The notes under the pieces are model-generated. The model worked only from the letters and a program-made list of their open reading frames with translations, was not told where the DNA came from and did not search any database. Source: a virus. From it: DNA of 60,786 nucleotides. Shown one piece after another: positions 40,982 through 48,846 of this stretch. The stretch covers positions 1-60,786 of IMG/VR virus record IMGVR_UViG_3300046000_007143; one strand, 5' to 3'. The position numbers and the translations under genes were made by a program. The number at the start of each line of letters is the position of its first letter. Within the stretch, counting starts at the first letter, position 1.

Positions 40982-41031
40982 GAGCGAACCCCCAGACCAC
41001 CCCAACCTTCGACGTTCGCGCGCGTTTTCAT
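40978..41031 (-). CDS. 17-codon leader frame before the lysis cassette
   Basis: ATG 41031 to TGA 40978 encodes MKTRANVEGWGGLGVRS. It lies 31 nt after motif copy 8, the same distance as other late starts, and its stop overlaps the GTG at 40981. It may serve only to deliver ribosomes to the next gene. Confidence 0.4.
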   Translation of the reverse strand: MKTRANVEGWGGLGVRS

Positions 41032-41061
41032 CCCCGCACCACGCCGGAGCCCACCCCTCGC

Positions 41062-41074
41062 CTCAACGCACGGG
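41062..41074 (-). promoter_or_regulatory. Late motif copy 8, before lysis cassette
   Basis: CCCGTGCGTTGAG directly after the stop of 41076-41825, 31 nt before ATG 41031. Confidence 0.65.
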
Positions 41075-41075
41075 C

Positions 41076-41825
41076 TCACGACGCGCGCCTCGCGAACACA
41101 TACAGGCTCAGACTTGTGACCGCCGGGCCGGAGATGATGCGCGCGTCGATCCGGTACGAGACAGCGCCAGTCGAGGTCCGCGCCGACGTGAAGTTGGCCA
41201 CATCTTCCGTGTCGGCGTTGATGACAACCGCCGGCGTACCCGTCGTGACGGCAAAGGAGCCGGTGAACAGAACCGTATCAGTCCCGCCGATGTCCTCGAC
41301 AATCCTGTACTCGCCGACCGCGAAGCCGGAGAAGAACAGCGCGACGTCCGAGTCCTGCAGCGGTCCCGAGCCGGTGATGGTCAGATTGCCCGCGACCACG
41401 CTGGTCAGATCGACCTGCGGCCCCTCGACCCAAACGCTGTCCGAGAACAGATCAATGGCCGGGTTCGTTGCGGATCCAGACACCGTGCCCGTCGCAGACA
41501 GCACGTCCACCTGGCTCTGTGTCGCATTGCCCGCGGACTGGGCGCCCTGCACGCTCTGCGCCAGCGACACGGCCTGCGGGGTCAGCACGTCGTCGATCGT
41601 CGCCTGCACCGTGTCCGCGTCGGTCTGGGCGTTAGCCGCATCCAGCAACGCCTGATCCGCGTCGTCCTGCGCCGCCTCAGCCTTGGCGTCGACGACAGCC
41701 ACGTCCGCAGCGACAACCGCAGCAGCAGCCGTCGCCAGATCAGCCTGACGCTGAGCACGGAAAAGCCGCACATCAGCCGACAGGGGTGTCGGCGTTCGGG
41801 GGATGGAGCGACGGACGGTGGTCAT
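41076..41825 (-). CDS. Hypothetical virion-type protein, Ala-rich coiled coil plus beta domain
   Basis: 249 residues. Residues 25-75 are an Ala/Asp-rich helix (DLATAAAAVVAADVAVVDAK, DAANAQTDADTVQAT). The second half is beta-rich (VAGNLTITGSGPLQDSD, YRIVEDIGGTDTVLFTGSF). The layout suits a trimeric fibre or tail-associated protein. Located unusually between nuclease and lysis genes. Unrecognised. Confidence 0.6.
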   Translation of the reverse strand: MTTVRRSIPRTPTPLSADVRLFRAQRQADLATAAAAVVAADVAVVDAKAEAAQDDADQALLDAANAQTDADTVQATIDDVLTPQAVSLAQSVQGAQSAGNATQSQVDVLSATGTVSGSATNPAIDLFSDSVWVEGPQVDLTSVVAGNLTITGSGPLQDSDVALFFSGFAVGEYRIVEDIGGTDTVLFTGSFAVTTGTPAVVINADTEDVANFTSARTSTGAVSYRIDARIISGPAVTSLSLYVFARRAS

Positions 41826-42010
41826 GCCACATACATTCCCACCGCAGGGCCCCCCCCCAGGATGCGCGTCAGCTCGTCGACCGTGTACGGACTGCCAGTG
41901 TTCTCCAGCACGCAGTTCAGGACGGCGCGGGTGATGGCGGGATAGTCGGGGCAGCCCTCGTCGAGGTCGACCAGGCGCGCCTCATCAACGCATTGTTCGA
42001 ACAGGGTCAT
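41822..42010 (-). CDS. Small hypothetical protein
   Basis: 62 residues, 4-nt/1-nt overlaps with neighbours. Acidic, helical; VDELTRILGGGPAVGMYVA at the end. A run of nine C precedes its 3' end on the plus strand (Gly codons). Function unknown. Confidence 0.6.
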   Translation of the reverse strand: MTLFEQCVDEARLVDLDEGCPDYPAITRAVLNCVLENTGSPYTVDELTRILGGGPAVGMYVA

Positions 42011-42852
42011 CAGATCAGCACCTCAAGCGTCGCGCCCTTGCGCAGATTGTCCTCCGCCCAGAGCGGACGCAGGTTTGAGAAGTGACAGGCGGCCCGAAGC
42101 TGGTCTGGGTCGGTCAGGTCGAATGATGCGAGCGGACGGATATGGTCGACATGCCAGTCAGCGCGGTTCGCCCACGACATGCCTTTGAGGAACTGGCGCT
42201 CGATATGGACGCGAAGTTCAGCCGGGGTGCAGCCGAGCGAATAGTGACCCTTGGGAAGCGGACCCAACGCGCGACGGATGCGATCACGGAGGCGGTGAGT
42301 GATGCGACCAATCGTCCGATCCGTGTTGAGAACCCGCGGAACCGGTGGTGGGAGGCCGCGCCGCTCCCGGCGGCGAAGACGCTGCTGGCGCCTCTTCTCT
42401 TTCGCGGCTTCAGGACTCTCGACACTCCACGCCGTTTTGCCCTGGCCTCTCGGAAGGCCCCGAGCGCGAACGGCCGCCGCGTTTGCGCGGGCTCGCTCTG
42501 GGTTGGCCGCCGCCCACGCACGCGCCTTGGCGCGGTCACAGTCGCGACAGGCCGCAGCCAATCCAGTTGAGGCCGCGCCGTTAGAGCGAAAGTAATCGAG
42601 GGTGGCGGGATGGGTTACCCCACACTTGGTGCAGACCTTTTCAGGGGCTGAAAAATTTTGAGGTTTCTCTTCAAAATTCTTCGTCCGGTACACCCCTCGG
42701 GTCACGCCGGCCTCAGACTTTACCCCTGGGGCGGTGGGGGTGCCCCCTCGCGCATTTCTCCCCGCAACGAGACGCGGCCGACCGAGGCCCGCTTCAGGAC
42801 GGACACCCGCAAACGGAGGCCCGTTAACCGGGGCCACTAGGGGGCTATTCAT
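42010..42852 (-). CDS. HNH endonuclease
   Basis: 280 residues from ATG 42852; ATG 42897 would add 15 residues inside the TerS-like gene. A zinc pair CTKCGVTHPATLDYF then CRDCDRAKARAW, a very basic middle (KEKRRQQRLRRRERRG), and the HNH core WHVDHIRPLASFDLTDPDQLRAACHFSNLRPLWAEDN. Genes like this beside terminase can cut during packaging or be homing nucleases; the location between TerS-like and later genes fits both. Confidence 0.88.
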   Translation of the reverse strand: MNSPLVAPVNGPPFAGVRPEAGLGRPRLVAGRNARGGTPTAPGVKSEAGVTRGVYRTKNFEEKPQNFSAPEKVCTKCGVTHPATLDYFRSNGAASTGLAAACRDCDRAKARAWAAANPERARANAAAVRARGLPRGQGKTAWSVESPEAAKEKRRQQRLRRRERRGLPPPVPRVLNTDRTIGRITHRLRDRIRRALGPLPKGHYSLGCTPAELRVHIERQFLKGMSWANRADWHVDHIRPLASFDLTDPDQLRAACHFSNLRPLWAEDNLRKGATLEVLI

Positions 42853-43354
42853 CGTCGGATTCATCGCGTCCAACTGGGCCAGAGTTGGATGTGTCACCCG
42901 CTACGGGCGACCACGGCAGGGCTTCAATGACGCCGGGCATCTGACTAGCGGTCAGATTGCCCGTCATTGTCAGGTTGTTGGTGACGATCTGGACAAGCTG
43001 GCGGGCCTGCTCTGGCATGGCGTTGCGGGCCGCTGCGTCGGCCTCGATGAACACCTTGGCGGCCTTAAGCCGGACGTCCTCGGAGTTGGCGCGCGTGGCC
43101 AGGTCGGAGACCGTCAACCACGCCTGGTCTGTTTGAGACGTCAACCACGCGCGTTTGACAGATGATCGAAACGCCCGGACGTGAGGCTTTTTCAGAGCCT
43201 GTGTCAGTGAATGCGGCTTATAGCCTGTGCGCAAGGCCGCATCTGCAACCGTGAGGCCTTCAGATACGATTAGCGTGATAGCGGTGCGCAATGCGGGGCT
43301 AATCCGCCCCTTGCGTATCTCTTCACCGTCGCGATTGACCAGCAGGTCTGTCAT
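42845..43354 (-). CDS. Terminase small subunit-like HTH protein
   Basis: 169 residues; ATG 43354 overlaps the previous stop (ATGA). RISPALRTAITLIVSEGLTVADAALRTGYKPHSLTQAL is a helix-turn-helix of the TerS type; the rest is helical and ends acidic (GRDESDDE). It should bind the packaging site. It is 6.4 kb from TerL, so the assignment rests on fold and neighbouring HNH gene. Confidence 0.65.
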   Translation of the reverse strand: MTDLLVNRDGEEIRKGRISPALRTAITLIVSEGLTVADAALRTGYKPHSLTQALKKPHVRAFRSSVKRAWLTSQTDQAWLTVSDLATRANSEDVRLKAAKVFIEADAAARNAMPEQARQLVQIVTNNLTMTGNLTASQMPGVIEALPWSPVAGDTSNSGPVGRDESDDE

Positions 43355-43830
43355 CACGCCCGCTCTTTGCGCGGAGCCGGAACCGCACCCAGTGACGCGG
43401 CGAGTTCGGCCGGCATGAGCACAAGCGCGATCCCTGCAGTCTCGAGCCAAACCTCGGCCATGAATGAGAGGGCGATGTCACCGTCGGGCTTGTCGGTGCT
43501 CGGCGGATCGATTGTGATGCGGGCTCGGTACTCGTGCTCGGCCTTGGTCACATACCGATCCGACCACCCGGCACGACCGTCAAACTGTTCGCACGTCAAC
43601 CCGGAGGCGATGCGGTGCGCGCGGAGCATCGACGCGATGTCAGCGCGGGAATGGACGATGTAAGGCTGGGTGATCGCATGCGCCTGGTCGGCGTATCGGA
43701 TCGCGGGCGGTGTGATGACCGCGGTGTGTTCGCTGACTTGCGTGCCGGGATAGGCCGCCTCTTCGGCAAGCCACGCGTCCAGCGTCTCAAGGTCGCTCGG
43801 GTCGCGGTATTGTTGCGCTGATACGTCCAC
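43354..43830 (-). CDS. HTH (XRE-like) protein, first gene of the late operon (B)
   Basis: 158 residues from GTG 43830 with GGGAGG upstream. IASMLRAHRIASGLTCEQFDGRAGWSDRYVTKAEHEY is the HTH-like core, shared with the A gene at 1-298. The C-terminal half (IALSFMAEVWLETAGIALVLMP) is more apolar. A regulator of late transcription is a reasonable guess from its place at the operon head. Confidence 0.68.
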   Translation of the reverse strand: MDVSAQQYRDPSDLETLDAWLAEEAAYPGTQVSEHTAVITPPAIRYADQAHAITQPYIVHSRADIASMLRAHRIASGLTCEQFDGRAGWSDRYVTKAEHEYRARITIDPPSTDKPDGDIALSFMAEVWLETAGIALVLMPAELAASLGAVPAPRKERA

Positions 43831-44164
43831 TCTTCGCCTCCCTTGCCGGGGGCGGTATCTGTGTCCTGGGGCGCGCCAACGCATGAGCAAGATGCGGCGA
43901 GACGGTTACGGCGGGGTTAGTGCGATGCAGTGACCGACGGTTAGCGAATTATTCGATCGAGTGGCCCCATACCCTACCCCTATGTATTCTGTATCACTTG
44001 TTACACTTATGAATACCCCCCCCACATAGGGACACTCGATCGGTTTTAAGGCTGTGTTCCAGTCCACGACTGAGAAACCGAGTGGCGCCAGATGTCCCGG
44101 AATTTGCACTCCCGAGTCGTAAGGCTTACATACGGCGTGGGCGCCACTCGGGACACTCGATTTC
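43831..44164. promoter_or_regulatory. Divergent control region of prophage B
   Basis: 334 nt, no gene. Shares GCGCGCCAACGC (43871-43882) and CGGTTACGGCGGGGTTA (43903-43919) with A. Contains GGGACACTCGAT twice (44029-44040, 44150-44161) and an inverted pair CCGAGTGGCGCC (44078-44089) / GGCGCCACTCGG (44140-44151), the right arm ending 13 nt before ATG 44165. Likely holds the late promoter, the promoter of 44165 and binding sites for one of the local regulators. Confidence 0.62.
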
Positions 44165-44779
44165 ATGGATATTGTCGCGGAATACAGGGCCGATCGAGCA
44201 TGCCTTGACCGGGTCAAGACGGTGCTTTCCGAGGGCGAAATGAGCCGCAGCGAGCTTGGTCGCCGGTGTAGCGCACACCCAACGGCGCGGGTCCAGGGTG
44301 TGATCGACGGCCTGAAAGAGTCCGGCCGCATTGCCGAAACGATCATCCGGCAGGGGCGCGGCGTGCGAACGATGCTCCGCCTATCCGAGCCCAAGCAACC
44401 CGTCCACGACCCCTTGCTGGTGCGGATGAGCGAAGAGGCTGCGGCCGAACAGGCGGTCTGTGTCGCGCGGCTCAATGGCTGGTTTAGCGCGCTTGACGCC
44501 GACAGGACACTCACCCCGACGCGGTCAGCGGCATGCCCTGTGTTGGTTGCAGCGCGCGACATGCTGGTGATGCTGCACCGGACGCCGTGGAAATACGCCG
44601 TCGAGGCGCCGTTGTGGACGCTGACGGGCGATGTTGCTGATGTCCGTGGTGATACGGCGGCGAAGAAGGCAGCGCGCAAACTGGCTGATCTGGGCGCGAT
44701 CGTCCTGAAAGAGCGGCGTGGACGGGGGCGGACCAGCACGTTCAGGCTGGCCCACCTCCCGCCGTGGCCGATGGGCTAG
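44165..44779 (+). CDS. Putative winged-helix DNA-binding protein (prophage B)
   Basis: 204 residues, colinear with A 614-1228. Winged-helix-like GEMSRSELGRRCSAHPTARVQGVIDGL near residues 24-50 and a matching C-terminal RGRTSTFRL. Its start lies beside a GGGACACTCGAT repeat, so the protein may bind its own promoter. Converges on the primase gene with 4 nt of overlap. Confidence 0.6.
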   Translation: MDIVAEYRADRACLDRVKTVLSEGEMSRSELGRRCSAHPTARVQGVIDGLKESGRIAETIIRQGRGVRTMLRLSEPKQPVHDPLLVRMSEEAAAEQAVCVARLNGWFSALDADRTLTPTRSAACPVLVAARDMLVMLHRTPWKYAVEAPLWTLTGDVADVRGDTAAKKAARKLADLGAIVLKERRGRGRTSTFRLAHLPPWPMG

Positions 44780-47151
44780 TCCGCGACCCTGTACAGCTTG
44801 ATCTTGTGGCCGCCGGCAGGGGGTTGGTCCTCCCGCCGGTCCAGATCACCGCCGTCAACCAGACCATCCAGCATGTCCTTGAGGTCGCGAGCCTTCATGC
44901 GGTTCTTCATGGCCCGAGCGATGTCGCGGAACGTCATCCAGCCGCCGCCACGAAGGGCCCGCACCACCCGCTGCGCCTCACCCTGGTGCTGCGTATCGGC
45001 CATGTAGTCGCGCGCCATCTGCACGGTCTGTTCCGCCGACCAGCGGGCGAGGGCGATGCCCCAGTCCATGTCCTCGAGCGTGATCCGCGGTCGACCAGGG
45101 TTGATGCCAATGGCCCTGATCGTGGCCATGCGCTGCGCCATCTCCGCCGAGCGGGTGAAGAACACCGCGTCCTGCTCGCGCCGCTCGCACTCCTGCCCGA
45201 ACGCCATGTAGGACCGGTGCGCGAACTGATCGTCCCACGGCACGACAATCAGCGGCCCGTCGGACATGGCGTTGTGGCTGGTGGCGCGACTGAGTGGCGG
45301 CACCGCAGTCAGGATCGCGACCATAGCCTCCGAGATGGCCTCCGGAACAAGCGTCTTGTCCAGCAGTGGCTCGCGCTCCTCGACACGCCCGTGCGTCGAG
45401 AAAATCAGGAACCGGTTGAGGAAGCCGTTGAAGACGTCCGCCCCGTCGACGTTGTCGAAGAACTCCTCGTGCGTCGACACGCCATAGATGGACAGCGCCG
45501 GCGAGAAGATCGGCTCGCCCACCCTGCCCGCCCATTCCGGCGTCTGCATCGTGTCGAAACTGGAGCCCCAGGCCGAGCGCAGCGTGCGTGTGATCGCCTT
45601 CTCGTGCGTCGACGCCTTGCGCCCATTGATCCGGCCGAGATACCCGCCGAACTCGTCGATGCAGGTCAGTGTCAACGGCTGGCGATTGAGCCGCGAGACC
45701 AGCGCCGACATGGACATGAACTCGCCGGGCCCGACGTGTGCGCCCATGCCGGACGCACGCAGCACGCGGTCGATCGCCTTGAGCGGGTGATCCTTGGCCG
45801 CGCCAGACGGCGCCAGAAACAGCCCGTACAGGTGCGTTCCGGTGCGTGTAGGGCCCGAAAACGTGCGTCCAGCAGCCGTTCCGACGATTTCCAGCGCCGC
45901 CATCAGACTGCCGGCGCGCTGCGGCTTGCGTGCCGTGTCGCAGATCCAGTCGGTGAGATCGCCGACAAGGCCGGGGACCTGGGTGAGGGCGTCGGGGAGG
46001 TCGGATGAACCGGAACTAATGGATGGCAATGGAGGGTAATGAACCTCCGCAACCTGCTGATTTTGTTCCGTTATGGGAATCTGCAGGGCGGCCCTCACCC
46101 GCAACGGCTCCGGCAGGTCGTTGTCTTCGCATGGGGTCGATGCTGTCGAGGTCACCCCCAACGCGATCACCACCCCGTCGTCCTTCAGCCCCAGCCGCTC
46201 ACGCAGCCAGTCCGTCGCCTCCGCCTGCTCGCAGTCCCGCGCGGCCATCACGAGGTCGATCGCGCTGTAGGTGTCGTTCGTGCCGAAGTCCTTGATGCCG
46301 TCGCGCTGGATCGACAGGTTGCGCTTGCGATCCGGGATTGCCTGACCTGTGGACGACGCCCGCCATGTCGCGACCGCCTCATAGCCACCGCGTGCAGGCC
46401 TGCACCCGTACAGGTCGAGGGCGGGAACCCAGCGATCCAACGACGCCAACGCCGCACTTTTCGTCTCGGACCAGATGTCGTCGGGGTCGATTTCACCGCA
46501 ACGGGGTGCACGCGGCGCACGATCGTTGCCCGACACCCGCTCACGCGACCACCCGCACTGCTCCAGCGCCTCCTCAAGCGCCGTCATGTCCTCATCGGTC
46601 AACACAGGCAGTTCGTCGGCGCGCACCGGGCCAGCCAGCCAGACGTAGGGCTTGCCGGTTTCCGGGTGAATCGAGGGCGGGACGACGGTCTGTCGCGTGT
46701 CGAACCCGGTCAGACGATCAAGCAGGCGTCCGTCGGGGCCGTCATACGAGGCGGTCTTCAGCGACTTGGGGGCGAGGTAGAACCGGCTCTCACCCTTCTG
46801 CCCGCGCTTGACCATCGGGCTTGCCGGGGCCGCACGCAGCAGGGTGTCGAGGGCGTCCGCATCCTGGGCGTCGAAGTCCAGCACCACGACGTGCAGATCC
46901 TTGCGAGCGACCGTGCCCATGAGCAGGCCGATGTTGGCGCCCGGCGCCTTGGACCACAGCCCCAGCTCGAAAGCCGAGGGCGTGGTGTCACGGAACCGCT
47001 GCCACTTGCCCATGCCCTGCCAGTGACCGGAGCGGTACTCGCCGGGGCATTTGCCGCGCCCCTGGTGCTGGGTCCAGTCTGCCGGTATCAATGGGAGCAC
47101 GCTGAAGCCGAGGGCCTGCAGGTCGGATGCGGATGAGGCGAAGGGGCTCAT
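44776..47151 (-). CDS. Bifunctional DNA primase/polymerase with DUF3987-type ATPase domain (B)
   Basis: 791 residues from ATG 47151 (ATGA overlap). Same architecture as A 1225-3600: D-x-D in VLDFDAQDAD, RQTVVPPSIHPETG, a Walker A-like LAPSGAAKDHPL without the GKT/S, and CIDEFGGYLG. N-terminal and central regions are close to A; the linker around residues 330-395 and the last 60 residues are not. Last gene of the early operon. Confidence 0.85.
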   Translation of the reverse strand: MSPFASSASDLQALGFSVLPLIPADWTQHQGRGKCPGEYRSGHWQGMGKWQRFRDTTPSAFELGLWSKAPGANIGLLMGTVARKDLHVVVLDFDAQDADALDTLLRAAPASPMVKRGQKGESRFYLAPKSLKTASYDGPDGRLLDRLTGFDTRQTVVPPSIHPETGKPYVWLAGPVRADELPVLTDEDMTALEEALEQCGWSRERVSGNDRAPRAPRCGEIDPDDIWSETKSAALASLDRWVPALDLYGCRPARGGYEAVATWRASSTGQAIPDRKRNLSIQRDGIKDFGTNDTYSAIDLVMAARDCEQAEATDWLRERLGLKDDGVVIALGVTSTASTPCEDNDLPEPLRVRAALQIPITEQNQQVAEVHYPPLPSISSGSSDLPDALTQVPGLVGDLTDWICDTARKPQRAGSLMAALEIVGTAAGRTFSGPTRTGTHLYGLFLAPSGAAKDHPLKAIDRVLRASGMGAHVGPGEFMSMSALVSRLNRQPLTLTCIDEFGGYLGRINGRKASTHEKAITRTLRSAWGSSFDTMQTPEWAGRVGEPIFSPALSIYGVSTHEEFFDNVDGADVFNGFLNRFLIFSTHGRVEEREPLLDKTLVPEAISEAMVAILTAVPPLSRATSHNAMSDGPLIVVPWDDQFAHRSYMAFGQECERREQDAVFFTRSAEMAQRMATIRAIGINPGRPRITLEDMDWGIALARWSAEQTVQMARDYMADTQHQGEAQRVVRALRGGGWMTFRDIARAMKNRMKARDLKDMLDGLVDGGDLDRREDQPPAGGHKIKLYRVAD

Positions 47152-47333
47152 GTTTTGTACTCGCGGAACATTCGCCGGAGGCCGAGCGCGCCATCTCCGG
47201 GCTTTCCGGGATGGCAGCAGCGGTCAAAGCGACGGTTGATCTGGTTGCGCAGGCCGAGCAGTTTCATGCGCACCAGCGTTTCGGCGTACAGCGCAGTCCG
47301 ATCCTCTCCGTCGACAAAAACTTGGTACCTCAC
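47148..47333 (-). CDS. Small conserved protein (homologue of A 15014-15220)
   Basis: 61 residues from GTG 47333 (TGA overlap). VFVDGEDRTALYAETLV, RNQINRRFDRCCHPGKPGDG and FREYKT. In A the same protein is encoded on the other strand near the integrase. Here it is inserted between two genes that touch each other in A. Confidence 0.7.
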   Translation of the reverse strand: MRYQVFVDGEDRTALYAETLVRMKLLGLRNQINRRFDRCCHPGKPGDGALGLRRMFREYKT

Positions 47334-47536
47334 CCCTCTGCCCCCACCGGAATCGTCCACGCGCTGACGATGCGGTCGCCCGCGGCCTTGTTCGCCTCGT
47401 TGACCATGATGCAGGCGAAGGTCAGGTACTCGTCGGGCGTGAGCAGGCGCAGGTCGAGCTTGCCGATGCTGTCGAGGTGCGCGCCGGCGATGTCGGACGC
47501 GCGCTTGATGTCGTCGAGGGTGAGGTAGGGGGTCAT
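47330..47536 (-). CDS. Conserved small phage protein (B)
   Basis: 68 residues, about 85% identical to A 3597-3803. No recognised motif. Coupled by 4-nt overlaps to both neighbours. Function unknown. Confidence 0.8.
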   Translation of the reverse strand: MTPYLTLDDIKRASDIAGAHLDSIGKLDLRLLTPDEYLTFACIMVNEANKAAGDRIVSAWTIPVGAEG

Positions 47537-47844
47537 GCGTCGACTCCCTTGCGTGCGGGCGTCTTCGTGCGGCGAGGCTCTTCAAAGCCCGGCTTGATCG
47601 TCAGGAAGGCTTCAATCGACAGGCTGTCGTTGCGACGCTGGACCTTGCGGAAAATGGTGTGCGCCCACCCCTGCGCGGGAAGATCGAACATATCCTCCGT
47701 GTCAGTGGTCAGCCGAATACCGAAAAGATGGCTGGACAGCGGAGGAAGCACTGCCGCGACGGTGTAGGTGACGCCCCGAAACGGGTATCCCTCCTCGGCG
47801 GATATGCACACCACCTCATCGCCCGGTTTGAAATCGCACATCAC
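47533..47844 (-). CDS. Conserved small protein, SH3-like N-terminus (B)
   Basis: 103 residues. FKPGDEVVCISAEEGYPFRGVTYTV at the start and FRKVQRRN later match A 3800-4099; the middle 40 residues differ. Function unknown. Confidence 0.73.
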   Translation of the reverse strand: MMCDFKPGDEVVCISAEEGYPFRGVTYTVAAVLPPLSSHLFGIRLTTDTEDMFDLPAQGWAHTIFRKVQRRNDSLSIEAFLTIKPGFEEPRRTKTPARKGVDA

Positions 47845-48011
47845 TGCACCCCCACGATTTCACCGGCCACCAGCAGCACGCGCTTGCCGTCGGGCAGCGC
47901 CTCCCAGTGCTTGACCTGCACCGGGTCGCCCTTGTCGGGCTTGAGGTTCAGGACGAACTCACCGGCACGGTTGACGTATCCGCCCGTCACCTTGGCGTTG
48001 AAGCGGGTCAT
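47841..48011 (-). CDS. Conserved 56-residue protein (B)
   Basis: ATG 48011; nearly identical to A 4096-4266 (KPDKGDPVQVKHWEALPDGK). A longer frame from 48026 is possible but would overlap the GcrA-like gene more. Function unknown. Confidence 0.75.
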   Translation of the reverse strand: MTRFNAKVTGGYVNRAGEFVLNLKPDKGDPVQVKHWEALPDGKRVLLVAGEIVGVQ

Positions 48012-48238
48012 GCGTGCTGTTCCCATGAGAAGCGGCGGGGCGGGGTGGGTGGCTGGATCCGCACCGGAGCGTTCCAGACTGCGGCCTCAAAGCGCCGAAG
48101 GCCGATCAGTCCGAGGCGGTCGAGCTTCCCGATCACCGCGTTGCGGGTGGTCTCGAACACGGCCGCAATCTCGGCCGCCGAATGTCCCTCGTTCCACATG
48201 GCGCGGAGCGCGCCTTCGTTCTGGCTCCAGTCGGTCAT
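48008..48238 (-). CDS. GcrA-family cell-cycle regulator homologue (B only)
   Basis: 76 residues. ALRAMWNEGHSAAEIAAVFETTRNAVIGKLDRLGL is the DNA-binding signature of GcrA, the alphaproteobacterial sigma-70 cofactor that responds to GANTC methylation in Caulobacter. A Pro-rich linker (RIQPPTPPRR) follows and the RNA-polymerase-binding C-terminal part of full-length GcrA (about 170 residues) is missing. It overlaps the DnaA-like gene by 4 nt. It could redirect or compete with host GcrA. A has no counterpart here. Confidence 0.82.
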   Translation of the reverse strand: MTDWSQNEGALRAMWNEGHSAAEIAAVFETTRNAVIGKLDRLGLIGLRRFEAAVWNAPVRIQPPTPPRRFSWEQHA

Positions 48239-48846
48239 GCCGACACCTCCGCCGACTGGCGTGCCGCGTGAGCGCGAATGCCGTGGAGAATGGTGGTGTG
48301 ATCGCGCCCACCGAAGATTCGGCCGAGCGCCGGCAGCGAGAGCCAGGGACGCAGCGACTTGACCTCTGAATAGGCAGCTTGACGTGCGTCCGAGATGCCC
48401 CTTCGCGTCTCCCGACCCATGATTTCCTCGGGCGTCACCCCGTAGGCGACAGCAATGCGGCCCACGATGTTCTGCACGGAAGGCGCGGACGCCCGGCGCG
48501 CGGCGTTGACGACGTTGGTCATCGCAGTCTCGGCAACCTCTTGGCCCTGCTCCGCAGCGATCAGCCCGGCGATCAGGGCCAGCGCCCGACGCAGCGCAAC
48601 CTCATCGAGACCCACGGCGATGCGCGCGATGCGGTCGATGGGATCAGCGGACAGCTCGGGCGCCGGGGCGGCAATGGCAGGCGCCACCACCCGAAGGTCC
48701 GGAACCGCCCGCACGTCATCCTGGCTGCAGCCGACCATGCGGGCGATGTTGCTGACCCCCACGCCCATGCCGCGCTTCTCGACGATGAAGGCGCGATCGG
48801 CCGAGGCCAAACCCCGCCGCGCCGTGGCAAACTCCCCGCCCATCAC
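48235..48846 (-). CDS. DnaA domain-IV-like protein with N-terminal HTH (B)
   Basis: 203 residues. FIVEKRGMGVGVSNIARMVGCSQDDVRAV (20-48) is a helix-turn-helix absent from A. Residues about 125-190 resemble DnaA domain IV (VGRIAVAYGVTPEEIMGRET, RQAAYSEVKSL) ending in FGGRDHTTILHGIRAH. No ATPase domain. Same slot as the A protein 4263-4748 but only the signature region aligns, so the gene has been exchanged while the function is kept. Confidence 0.82.
   Translation of the reverse strand: MMGGEFATARRGLASADRAFIVEKRGMGVGVSNIARMVGCSQDDVRAVPDLRVVAPAIAAPAPELSADPIDRIARIAVGLDEVALRRALALIAGLIAAEQGQEVAETAMTNVVNAARRASAPSVQNIVGRIAVAYGVTPEEIMGRETRRGISDARQAAYSEVKSLRPWLSLPALGRIFGGRDHTTILHGIRAHAARQSAEVSA

Noticed and set aside
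41822-42010. Frameshift at the run of C residues near 41850-41858
   Set aside because: The run encodes glycines inside an intact small frame and no downstream extension in another frame resembles a continuation.
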